A stretch of DNA of 8,534 nt from assembly GCA_001310715.1 (NCBI GenBank), contig BAXV01000113.1, forward strand, positions 1 to 8,534. The letters run 5' to 3'. Position numbers and translations under genes: made by a program. Positions 1 through 8,464 of this stretch are shown here, piece after piece; within the stretch, counting starts at the first letter, position 1; each line of letters opens with the position of its first letter. The DNA is from Pseudovibrio sp. JCM 19062. Lineage in GTDB: Bacteria > Pseudomonadota > Alphaproteobacteria > Rhizobiales > Stappiaceae. Below the pieces are notes generated by a model. That model was not told the DNA's origin and made no database searches. It saw only the letters and a program-made list of their open reading frames with translations.

Positions 1-1
1 A

Positions 2-1155
2 GGCGACGGTTTTTGTGGTTGGCCTACAAGTCTTTTGTTATCGAGCCTTGGGCATGATGTCATTATCGTCGACAATCTGTCTCGTCGCAAAATCGACGTT
101 GAGCTTGAGGTGTCCTCGCTCACGCCGATCCAGCCCGTCAGCAAGCGGTTGGAGACTTGGGAAGAGCTGACCGGAAATACCATCCGCTTTGTCAATCTGA
201 CACTTGGCGTGGATTACGACCGGTTCTTGCAGCTGCTGATAGATGAAAAGCCGGATGCGATCATCCACTTTGCCGAGCAGCGCGCCGCGCCATATTCCAT
301 GAAGTCCTCCTGGCACCGGCGCTATACAGTTTCAAATAATCTAAACGCCACCAACGATGTGCTTTCCGCAATTGTAGAATCAAATCTGGACATCCATCTG
401 GTGCATCTGGGGACCATGGGTGTTTATGGCTACAGCACGGTAGGCTGCGAAATTCCTGAGGGTTACCTGAAAGTGTTTATGGATGTGGATGGGGCCATGC
501 GCGAGCAGGAAATCCTTTATCCAACCAGCCCGGCTCCATCTATCACATGACCAAATCGCAGGATCAGCTGTTCTTCCAGTTCTATGCCAAGAACTACGGG
601 TTACGGATTACTGACCTGCACCAAGGCATCGTTTGGGGCACGCAAACCGAGCAAACCTCTATGGACGAGCGGCTCATCAACCGGTTTGACTATGATGGCG
701 ACTACGGCACCGTGCTCAACCGCTTTCTCATGCAGAGCGCGGTCGGATATCCGCTGACCGTTCATGGCACAGGCGGGCAAAAGCGTGCTTTTATCCATAT
801 TCAGGATACGGTGCGCTGCATCAAGCTTGCGGTAGACAACCCGCCGGAGCGTGGGGTACGTGTTAAGATCCTCAACCAGATGACGGAGGTCCACAGGGTT
901 CGGGATCTGGCGGACATGGTCTCCAAGATGACCGGCGTTGATATTGCTTATCTGGAAAATCCCCGCAAGGAAGCTGCGGAAAATGAACTGATGGTTGCCA
1001 ATTACCAATTTTTGGAAATGGGCCTGAAGCCCATCACACTAAGTGACCGATTGCTTGAGGAAGTGACTGATATTGCGCGCAAATATTCTGATCGTTGCGA
1101 TACGAGCAAAATCCCCTGTCTATCCTTTGGTAAAGCCATCGGGGTAGACAGATGA
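2..1155 (+). CDS. sqdB: UDP-sulfoquinovose synthase SqdB, 5'-partial, with one frame break
   Basis: This NAD-dependent short-chain dehydrogenase-like enzyme converts UDP-glucose plus sulfite to UDP-sulfoquinovose, the committed step of sulfolipid (SQDG) synthesis in the cytoplasm. The window opens inside the Rossmann glycine motif (GGDGFCGWP), so about nine N-terminal codons are missing. Visible family signatures are HFAEQRAAPYSMKS, the catalytic Thr in LGTMGVYGY (codon 413-415), the Tyr-x3-Lys pair in YHMTK (541-555), and DLHQGIVWGTQT followed by INRFDYDGDYGTVLNRF. The frame changes at about 528-532: frame 2 runs to a TGA at 548-550, while the conserved GSIYHMTK continues in frame 1. One extra C in the CCC run (AGC CCC GGC) restores a continuous protein of about 384 visible residues, normal for the family. 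The stop overlaps the next gene's start (ATGA), so translational coupling is likely. Identification is very secure; the break is probably a sequencing indel. Confidence 0.95.
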
Positions 1156-2213
1156 AAATCGTTATTGTCTCTGATGCGTGGCACCCACAGATCAACGGTG
1201 TGGTCCGCGTTCTGGAAATCACTCGCCGCGAGTTATCCGCGTTGGGCCATGAGGTTTGCCTCATCACGCCGGATCAGTTCAAGCAGGTCCCGCTGCCCAC
1301 CTATCCGGATATCAAACTGGCCCTGTTCCCCTATCGCAGGCTCTCCAAGCGGCTGACAGAGCTAAACCCCGATGCGGTCCACGTTATGACAGAAGGGCCG
1401 TTGGGGTGGGCTGCCCGCAAATACTGCCGCCTCAACAACCGGAGCTTTACCAGCTCGTGGCTCTCCAAGTTTCCCGAGTATGCCGCTATGCGGACGGGAC
1501 TGCCGGTTGGGTGGCTGAATAACTACCTGATTACCTTTCATGAACAAGCCGCACGCACCATGGTAACCACCGATACCATGATGGAAACCGCCCGCAGCAT
1601 CGGCATTACGCCCGTGGTGCGCTGGCAGCGCGGGGTTGAACTCAACCGCTTCCGGCCTGTTCCCTCAACCGTGTTTGATGATCTGCCAAAGCCCGTAATG
1701 CTGTATGTCGGGCGCATTGCCCCTGAGAAAAATCTGCCAGCCTTTCTAAAGCTGGACCTGCCGGGAACCAAGGTTCTGGTGGGAGACGGGCCTGAACTTG
1801 CCTCGCTTTCAAAGCGTTTTCCTGATGCAGTGTTTGCTGGACCCAAGACCGGCGATGATCTGATTGAGGCCTATTGCGGGGCAAATGTGATGGTGTTTCC
1901 CTCCAAAACCGACACCTTTGGCCTGGTCAATCTGGAGGCTATGGCCTGTGGTGTCCCCGTAGCAGCGTATCCGGTGACTGGCCCCAAGGACATCATCGGC
2001 AAGGCACCGGTAGGGGCAACTCATGATGATCTGGCAATTGCGATCCGGCGTGCATTATCAATGAAATCAAAAGATTGCATCGCCCATGCAAAGACCTTTT
2101 CATGGGAGCGGGCGACCGACGACTTCCTCAACAATCTTGTCAGCTTCTCCGCAGAGCAGCCTCAAAAAGTCAAAGAGGCCTTCACATCATCCGCTCATAG
2201 AGATCAAACATAA
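1152..2213 (+). CDS. GT4-family glycosyltransferase, likely SqdX-like SQDG synthase
   Basis: A 353-residue GT-B fold retaining glycosyltransferase. The N-terminal acceptor domain starts MKIVIVSDAWHPQINGVV, with the Gly-rich loop NGVVR near residue 15. The C-terminal nucleotide-sugar domain has YVGRIAPEKN (185-194), GDGPE (211-215) and the E-x7-E-type motif as D254-x7-E262 in SKTDTFGLVNLEAMACG, then AAYPVTGPKDII. By family it resembles cyanobacterial SqdX and MgtA/PimB-type enzymes. Because it starts inside the sqdB stop codon, the likely job is transfer of sulfoquinovose from UDP-sulfoquinovose to diacylglycerol at the inner membrane face. That is inference from context; a mannosyl- or glucosyl-transfer role cannot be excluded. 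One oddity: the usual SYHT(K/R/H) motif before FPEY reads SWLSK, so the conserved His is Leu104 (codon 1461-1463). No strong Shine-Dalgarno precedes the start, which fits coupling to sqdB. The last 32 bp overlap cyoD on the other strand. Confidence 0.85.
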   Translation: MKIVIVSDAWHPQINGVVRVLEITRRELSALGHEVCLITPDQFKQVPLPTYPDIKLALFPYRRLSKRLTELNPDAVHVMTEGPLGWAARKYCRLNNRSFTSSWLSKFPEYAAMRTGLPVGWLNNYLITFHEQAARTMVTTDTMMETARSIGITPVVRWQRGVELNRFRPVPSTVFDDLPKPVMLYVGRIAPEKNLPAFLKLDLPGTKVLVGDGPELASLSKRFPDAVFAGPKTGDDLIEAYCGANVMVFPSKTDTFGLVNLEAMACGVPVAAYPVTGPKDIIGKAPVGATHDDLAIAIRRALSMKSKDCIAHAKTFSWERATDDFLNNLVSFSAEQPQKVKEAFTSSAHRDQT

Positions 2214-2481
2214 TCCAGAGGGTTCCGCCCACCATCAGGAAAATCAGGATCCCGGCGAAGCAGATAGCAAGAACGTTCTCAATAGGCGTTTTGCTATTGA
2301 TGCCGAGGAAGAAGTAAAGGTGCACGCCCACCTGCACGACAGCGCATAGGGCGATGATCCCGAAGATAACGCCAACGGAAAACGCCATGGTCCAGACGGC
2401 GGCAAAGGGGATGAGGGTGAGGACCAGTGCCAGAACAAATCCGGTTATCAGCTTCTTTGCACTATATGTTTGCGCGTCCAT
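2182..2481 (-). CDS. cyoD: Cytochrome bo3 ubiquinol oxidase subunit IV
   Basis: A 99-residue integral membrane protein of the CyoD/COX4-prokaryotic family, slightly shorter at the N-terminus than the roughly 109-residue E. coli protein. Three hydrophobic helices are visible: LITGFVLALVLTLIPFAAVW (about 11-30), the segment ending VGVHLYFFLGI (about 38-61), and a helix from VLAICFAGIL onward (about 70-92). The motif QVGVHLYFFL is typical of the family. Subunit IV assists assembly and CuB incorporation in the bo3 complex. The start is supported by a TAGGAG ribosome binding site whose TAG is also the cyoC stop codon, seven bases before the ATG. It is the last gene of the operon visible here; the expected cyoE does not follow. 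Its 3' end overlaps the convergent glycosyltransferase gene. Confidence 0.94.
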   Translation of the reverse strand: MDAQTYSAKKLITGFVLALVLTLIPFAAVWTMAFSVGVIFGIIALCAVVQVGVHLYFFLGINSKTPIENVLAICFAGILIFLMVGGTLWIMFDLYERMM

Positions 2482-2490
2482 CAGTTTCTC

Positions 2491-3095
2491 CTAAATGAGC
2501 CAGCCGGGCATGTAGACGATTGAGAAAATGCCGATCCAGACGATGTCCAGAAAGTGCCAGAACATGCCAAGGCGATGGAGGCGTGACTTCACTGGCGACG
2601 TCAGGCCCTTGATGAGGATCTGGAAGATCATCACCGTAATCCCGATCATGCCCAAACTAACGTGCGCACCGTGGGTGCCTACCAGCGTGAAGAACGCGGA
2701 GAGGAAGCCGCTGGTCTGCGGTGCGGCTCCTGACTGGATCATGCCAACAAACTCGGAGACTTCCAGAAAGATAAAGCCTGCGCCAAAGAAGATTGTGACG
2801 ATCAGCCAGAAAACAGCATGCCCTTTCTGCTCCCTGACAGTTGCCAAGGACGCAAAGCCGAATGTTACGCTTGAAAGGAGCAGGAACATGGTTTCTGCAA
2901 ATACGTGTTCCAGATCAAAAATGTCACTGGGCACAGGCCCTGTGGCGGTATTCTGGAACATAACCACGTATGTTGCAAACAGAAGCGAGAAGATGATCGC
3001 GTCTGTCATCAGATAGATCCAGAAGCCTAAATCTCTGATGCCTAGCGTTTCTTCCGTTGGACCGGGCGAACCTGCGGTTTTAGGGGTGTATGTGT

Positions 3096-3099
<4 letters not shown>
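2491..3099 (-). CDS. cyoC: Cytochrome bo3 ubiquinol oxidase subunit III
   Basis: A 202-residue membrane protein of the heme-copper oxidase subunit III family, close to the 204 residues of E. coli CyoC. Recognisable segments are LGFWIYLMTDAIIFSLLFATY, the FGAGFIFLEVSEF helix, SGFLSAFFTLVGTHGAHVS and the C-terminal MFWHFLDIVWIGIFSIVY. About five transmembrane helices are visible. Subunit III stabilises the complex and binds lipid next to subunit I; it carries no redox centre. I chose the ATG at 3099, which overlaps the cyoB stop as ATGA and has a GGGGGA element upstream, over an in-frame TTG six bases earlier. The stop codon forms part of the cyoD ribosome binding site. No frame break is present. 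Confidence 0.95.
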
Positions 3100-5082
<1,983 letters not shown>

Positions 5083-5089
<7 letters not shown>

Positions 5090-6011
5090 GGTATATCCCC
5101 CTCACACTCTGGCTGGGTCGTCGCTGGCGGGTGTCTGCGCAAGGTGCTCTCCGGTCGCCGCGCATATTTTCGCAGGATCTGTTCAAACAGACCGGGTTGG
5201 ACCGTGGAGAAGTATTCCACGCCGTGGGCAATACTGGCACTGCCAATTGCTCATAAGCGGTGTTGGAAAGAGGGTTGGGCTGGGCGCGCGCGTTGGCGAC
5301 CCATTGGTCAAACTCTTCCTCGGTCATGGCCACCGCCTCAAAGAACTGCATGGCAAACCCGTCGCCGCTGTACTGGGTGTTGCGACCACGGAAGCGTCCG
5401 GTCTCGTTGGCTTTCAGGTTCAACTCGCTGGTCATTCCCGCCATGGCATAGATCTGTCCACCAAGTGCCGGAACGAGGAAGGAGTTCATCACCGTGTCCG
5501 AGGTCAGTTGCAGGCTGACGGCCTTGTCAACGGGGAAGGCAAGCTCGTTGACCGAGGCAATGCCAAGTTCCGGGTAGATGAAGAGCCACTTCCAATCTTG
5601 CGCCACCACTTGCACATTGATGGTATTTTCAGGCGACGCGATCTTCTTGAACGGATCAAGCTTGTAGGAGTAGGTCCAGACCAGATACCCCAGCGTAATG
5701 ATGATGAGCGCCGGAACCGACCAGACAAAGAATTCGATCGTGTTGGAATGGTGCCAGTCCGGCTTGTATTCTCCACGCCCGCCTTTGGCGCGGTAGCGCC
5801 AGATGAACCAGAACACCATCAGGTAAACGGGAATAACCACAATCAGCATGATAAAGAAGGCTGCATAAAGCAGATCACGCTCGATGATGGCAATGGGACC
5901 TTTGGGGTCAGCAACAGGAGAGGTCGCCAGACCACACCCCGTCAGGACGAGCAGGAGGCCCAGCAGAACTATTGCCCTTGGATAAGGTTTTGCAATGAGA
6001 TGTTTCATCAT
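5083..6011 (-). CDS. cyoA: Cytochrome bo3 ubiquinol oxidase subunit II (lipoprotein), with one frame break
   Basis: Subunit II of the quinol oxidase. The N-terminus is a lipoprotein signal: basic [11 protein letters not shown], hydrophobic [10 protein letters not shown], lipobox LTGC. Two transmembrane helices follow (around [20 protein letters not shown] and [20 protein letters not shown]), then a periplasmic cupredoxin domain with [14 protein letters not shown] and [18 protein letters not shown]. The CuA ligands of cytochrome c oxidases are absent: the ligand loop reads [14 protein letters not shown] with no Cys, as expected for a quinol oxidase. At about 5234-5238 one base is missing. As written, the frame runs on to 5067 with unrelated sequence. 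Adding one base restores [17 protein letters not shown] and a stop at 5083-5085, about 309 residues (E. coli 315). Start is ATG 6011 or the adjacent ATG 6008, with a weak GGGA upstream; an in-frame TTG at 6047 is less likely because the signal peptide would not be N-terminal. Confidence 0.93.
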
Positions 6012-6149
6012 ATTCCCGCGCAGGAGTAGGTGACCTAACGGGAACAATACAAGGACCGGGGGATTACAGAATATTTAAGGTAACGCGGAGACTCCCTGAG
6101 ATCCCCTATATTTCAGGTACTAATTCTTGGTGGGGAGCATCAGGATAGT

Positions 6150-6178
6150 TATCAATTGCCCCCCTGCCTCTATCAATT
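6150..6178. promoter_or_regulatory. Direct repeat TATCAATT x2, 21 bp apart
   Basis: The octamer TATCAATT occurs at 6150-6157 and again at 6171-6178, a start-to-start distance of exactly 21 bp, about two helical turns. It lies in the gap between the NTF2-like gene and cyoA, roughly 140-165 bp upstream of the cyoA start; the second copy touches the NTF2-like stop codon. Spacing of this kind fits a regulator binding two sites on one DNA face, possibly controlling cyoA. No convincing sigma70 boxes were found in this gap, and chance is possible. Confidence 0.3.
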
Positions 6179-6604
6179 TATCCGGATGCCTTTGCAGGAG
6201 CCTTAAGGGATTCCAGCATTTCAGCCATTTTTGTCTGCACCATAGTCACCGCCTTCAAAGGCCGCAGCATCACTTTGAAATCGTCGATCAGGCCTTCCTC
6301 GTTCCAGTGGATCATGTCGATACCATTGATGTGAATGCCATCCACCTCGGTTTCAAATTCCAGCACGGCATCGTCACCGCAATCCAGAATACGCACGTAT
6401 TTGAAACTGCTGTTGACGCCCAGCACCTGTGCTGCCCCGTAAAGGTACATGGTGGTGATCTGCTGACCACGCTGCGGCGTGTGCACCACAGGGCTGTAAA
6501 AAAACGCAGTCCTTGGCAATTAAGGTGGACAGTTTGCCCAGATCCTTGCCGCCCTCCAGCATGTCCAGCCAGTTCTGCAAATTCTTTGAATATGATGTCG
6601 ACAT
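6178..6604 (-). CDS. NTF2-like / SnoaL-like small protein, with one frame break
   Basis: A cytoplasmic protein of about 141 residues after frame repair, with the look of the NTF2/SnoaL-like cone-fold superfamily: N-terminal helices (NWLDMLEGGKDLGKLSTLIAKDCVF), a central YSPVVHTPQRGQQITTMYL, and strands with VLEFETEVDGIHINGIDMIHW and GLIDDFKVMLRPLKAV near the C-terminus. The family contains enzymes, such as polyketide cyclases and isomerases, and plain ligand-binding proteins, so no reaction can be assigned. The frame breaks in a run of seven T on the coding strand (6498-6504). Six T would give CVFYSPVV and a continuous protein; this is one extra base. The start ATG 6604 has a strong GGGGAGGA upstream; a GTG three bases earlier is an alternative. 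It is divergent from the P450 gene and in the same direction as cyoA, about 165 bp upstream of it. Confidence 0.75.
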
Positions 6605-6635
6605 CACTTTGTCCTCCCCGGTGCCTGCTGCTTTC

Positions 6636-6655
6636 CCCCGCGCACTGACGCGGGG
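6636..6655 (-). promoter_or_regulatory. GC-only hairpin in the leader of the NTF2-like gene
   Basis: CCCCGCG at 6636-6642 and CGCGGGG at 6649-6655 form a perfect seven-pair, all G:C stem with a six-base loop, about 32 bases upstream of the NTF2-like start. No T run follows on either strand, so it is not a standard intrinsic terminator. The CCCCG arm could also pair with CGGGG at the ribosome binding site (6616-6620 on the plus strand). The stem is seen directly; a role in translation control is inference. Confidence 0.4.
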
Positions 6656-6670
6656 AACAGCGCCGAACCA

Positions 6671-6698
6671 GTCAAACCCATATTGACGTAATGGTCAA
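6671..6698. promoter_or_regulatory. Three alternating GTCAA / TTGAC half-sites
   Basis: GTCAA (6671-6675), TTGAC (6683-6687) and GTCAA (6694-6698) form two overlapping inverted repeats, TTGAC-N6-GTCAA and GTCAA-N7-TTGAC, with centres about one helical turn apart. They lie 67-95 bp upstream of the NTF2-like start, in the divergent region shared with the P450. The pattern suggests a binding site for a dimeric regulator. No -10 box at a proper distance from a TTGAC -35-like element was found on either strand. Confidence 0.35.
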
Positions 6699-6746
6699 CC
6701 TAGCCAGAGGGCACGGAAATGCAAACCCTGTTGCTTTAGGAATTAT

Positions 6747-6774
6747 GAAGATCGGGAGGGATCTTCGCCAGATC
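6747..6774. promoter_or_regulatory. Two mutually exclusive stem-loops sharing GATCT
   Basis: GAAGATC (6747-6753) pairs perfectly with GATCTTC (6760-6766) across a six-base loop. The GATCT part of that arm (6760-6764) can instead pair with AGATC at 6770-6774 across a five-base loop. Both cannot form at once. It sits about 180-210 bp upstream of the P450 start with no gene over it. It may be an operator or a switchable leader structure; no T run follows. Confidence 0.3.
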
Positions 6775-6812
6775 TCCTTAGCTTTGCCTTAGGGAGCACA
6801 GTGTAGGGAAAA

Positions 6813-6917
6813 ATGGCAAAGATGCCTGCGTGGACTTTTAAAAAGTTGAAACGTCTTTTGCGTTTTTCGCACACTTTCCGACATTCTTTTTGCTCCATGT
6901 TCGTGAGCAAAAAATAA
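6813..6917 (+). CDS. Possible 34-residue basic small protein
   Basis: A short frame begins at ATG 6813 after a TAGGGAAAA stretch (AGGGA about four to five bases before the start) and ends at TAA 6915-6917. The product begins MAKMPAWTFKKLKRLL and is strongly cationic, with nine Lys/Arg, three His and no acidic residue. Residues 9-18 (FKKLKRLLRF) could form a short amphipathic helix. It lies 37 bp upstream of the P450 start on the same strand and its end overlaps two inverted repeats. I recognise no family. It may be a leader peptide, a small membrane-active peptide or a chance ORF in A/T-rich promoter DNA; the last remains quite possible. Confidence 0.25.
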   Translation: MAKMPAWTFKKLKRLLRFSHTFRHSFCSMFVSKK

Positions 6918-6923
6918 CGAACA
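6887..6923. promoter_or_regulatory. Two interleaved inverted repeats just upstream of the P450 gene
   Basis: TTTTTGCTC (6887-6895) and GAGCAAAAA (6905-6913) form perfect nine-base arms around a nine-base centre. A second perfect repeat, TGTTCGT (6898-6904) with ACGAACA (6917-6923), has its left arm inside the centre of the first. They end about 30 bp before the P450 start, where an operator or promoter would be expected. The A run follows rather than precedes the stem, the reverse of an intrinsic terminator, so protein binding is the better guess. The repeats are certain; their role is inferred. Confidence 0.45.
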
Positions 6924-6954
6924 AGACTGCCACGTGAAGGGATGTTCCGAAGAG

Positions 6955-8343
6955 ATGCAGCAGCCAATGCTAGACCCAATCCTCTATCGGCCTCCGGCAC
7001 CCGTCCCCTGCAAGCCTCTTCGAGGCCTCCGGCTGCTCCGTATCTTTTGGTCGCGCAACGTTCTGGACTGATCCCCGAGGAATTCTTCAACTGCCCCATG
7101 CAACGCATCTATGCTTTGCGTCGCCCGTGCTACATCGTAAACGCGCCGGATCTGATCAATCAGGTCCTGATAGAAATGCGCATGTCTTTTCCCAAGTCCT
7201 ACGTGATGGTCGATACGTTGATGCCAGTGGTTGGCGAAACCACCAGCGGTACCAAGCCAGATGAACAACGTGAGATGATCGCTCCTACACCATCTCACTT
7301 AAGTGTTCGCAGCGCTTACAAGCATGTGGAGGAAGCTTGCAATGAGTTCCTGTCCTATCTGGATGGCGTGGCCGAGTCCGGCAGATCCATCTGTCTGCGC
7401 GACGAGATGGACCAGCTGACTGCCGATATCATTTTCCGCAGTATTTTCTCCCATCCCATGGACAACTTACGGGGCCGCAGGGTGTTTGAGCTGGCCCGAC
7501 AGTATCAAAGTGTCACCAGTGCATGGGTACGCAAAACAGTCTTGCGTGGCAGATCGGATAAACCGAAATGGCCCATGCCCAAAGAAGCACAGTTGCTGCG
7601 CGATGAGATCCGCCGTTTATTGAGTGAACTGGTGGATGAGTACACCACCGACCAGTTTGGTAAGCATGACGACCTGTGCCAGCGCCTTTTGGATACACGT
7701 CACCCGCAATCTGGCCTGCTTGAGCAGGGGGCAATTGGTTGATCATATCGCCACATTCTGCCTTGCAGGACATCAGACCACTGCGGCGGTCCTCACTTGG
7801 GCGTTCTTTATCCTATCCCAGCGGCCTGATTATATAGAGCGCATCCGGCGAGAGACAGATGAAGTCACCAATGGCGAAAATCTTGATTATACGCACGTAA
7901 GCAGACTGGTGTTTACCCGAAACATCCTCCGAGAGACTCTCCGGCTTTACCCACCCATTGCGTTTATCTCTCGCATGGCAACGGAGGAGACCATGCTCGC
8001 CGGACACAAGATTCCGCGTGGAGCACTGATTATCATTTCTCCGTGGGTCGTTCATCGACATCGGGCCTATTGGAACCAACCGGACTATTTTGATCCGGAT
8101 CGTTTCGAGCGTGATGATGACCCCATGCCCGGATCCTACATGCCGTTTGGCATCGGCCCGCGCGTATGTACGGGAGCCAACTTTGCCATGGTGGAGGGCA
8201 CGGCTATGCTGGCAGGCCTGAGCCGTCATTTCACGTTCAAACCCGAAACGCCCGAGAAGGTCTTCCCGGAAGTCGCGATTTCCTTGCGCCCTCACTCGGA
8301 CATCCAGTGCAGACTGACCAAGCGTGATCACATGGCACGGTAG
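6955..8343 (+). CDS. Cytochrome P450, with two compensating frame breaks
   Basis: A heme-thiolate monooxygenase of about 462 residues after frame repair, with no membrane anchor seen. Motifs in order: N-terminal MLDPILYRPPAPVPCK, I-helix AGHQTT (271-276), K-helix ExxR as E327-T-L-R330, the meander FDPDRF, and the heme loop FGIGPRVCTG with the thiolate Cys at residue 405 (codon 8167-8169). The N-terminus (ATG 6955) is in frame 1, the middle in frame 3 and the last part in frame 1. One missing G near 7065-7066 and one extra T near 7719-7720 explain this and give a full-length protein. As written, the middle segment appears to start at an ATG at 6942 with a meaningless N-terminus. Oddities: the usual helix-C Trp-x3-Arg is absent (KPDEQR), the segment is about three residues short, and the I-helix acid is Gln. 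Substrate and redox partner are unknown; no ferredoxin or reductase gene is visible. Confidence 0.88.
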
Positions 8344-8452
8344 GCAACCAGATACTGCACGATAACGAAATTTTACTGGTGGCGTCCCCGCCTATCTTAT
8401 GCATCATTCCAGTGGGAACCCCATCCGCCAAGGCCCAAGTCTCATCCAGCCA

Positions 8453-8459
8453 GAAGGGG
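8453..8459 (+). promoter_or_regulatory. Ribosome binding site of the last gene
   Basis: GAAGGGG ends five bases before the ATG at 8465. It is the main support for the start of the gene cut by the window edge. The 121-bp gap after the P450 stop shows no clear terminator, so co-transcription with the P450 gene is possible. Confidence 0.5.
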
Positions 8460-8464
8460 CACCG

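Noticed and set aside
528..550. Programmed ribosomal frameshift in sqdB
   Set aside because: No slippery heptamer with a following structure is evident, and eight similar breaks in unrelated genes point to a common technical cause.
6887..6914. Bidirectional intrinsic terminator at the TTTTTGCTC/GAGCAAAAA palindrome
   Set aside because: The T run precedes and the A run follows the short GC core on both strands, opposite to the terminator pattern, and no gene ends there.
6743..7108. A 121-codon open frame on the minus strand across the P450 leader
   Set aside because: It runs antisense into the conserved P450 N-terminus, has no ribosome binding site and shows no recognisable motif.
7225..7270. 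Local inversion in the P450 helix-C region
   Set aside because: The reverse complement of the odd segment does not restore the expected GLF...W-x3-R motif either.
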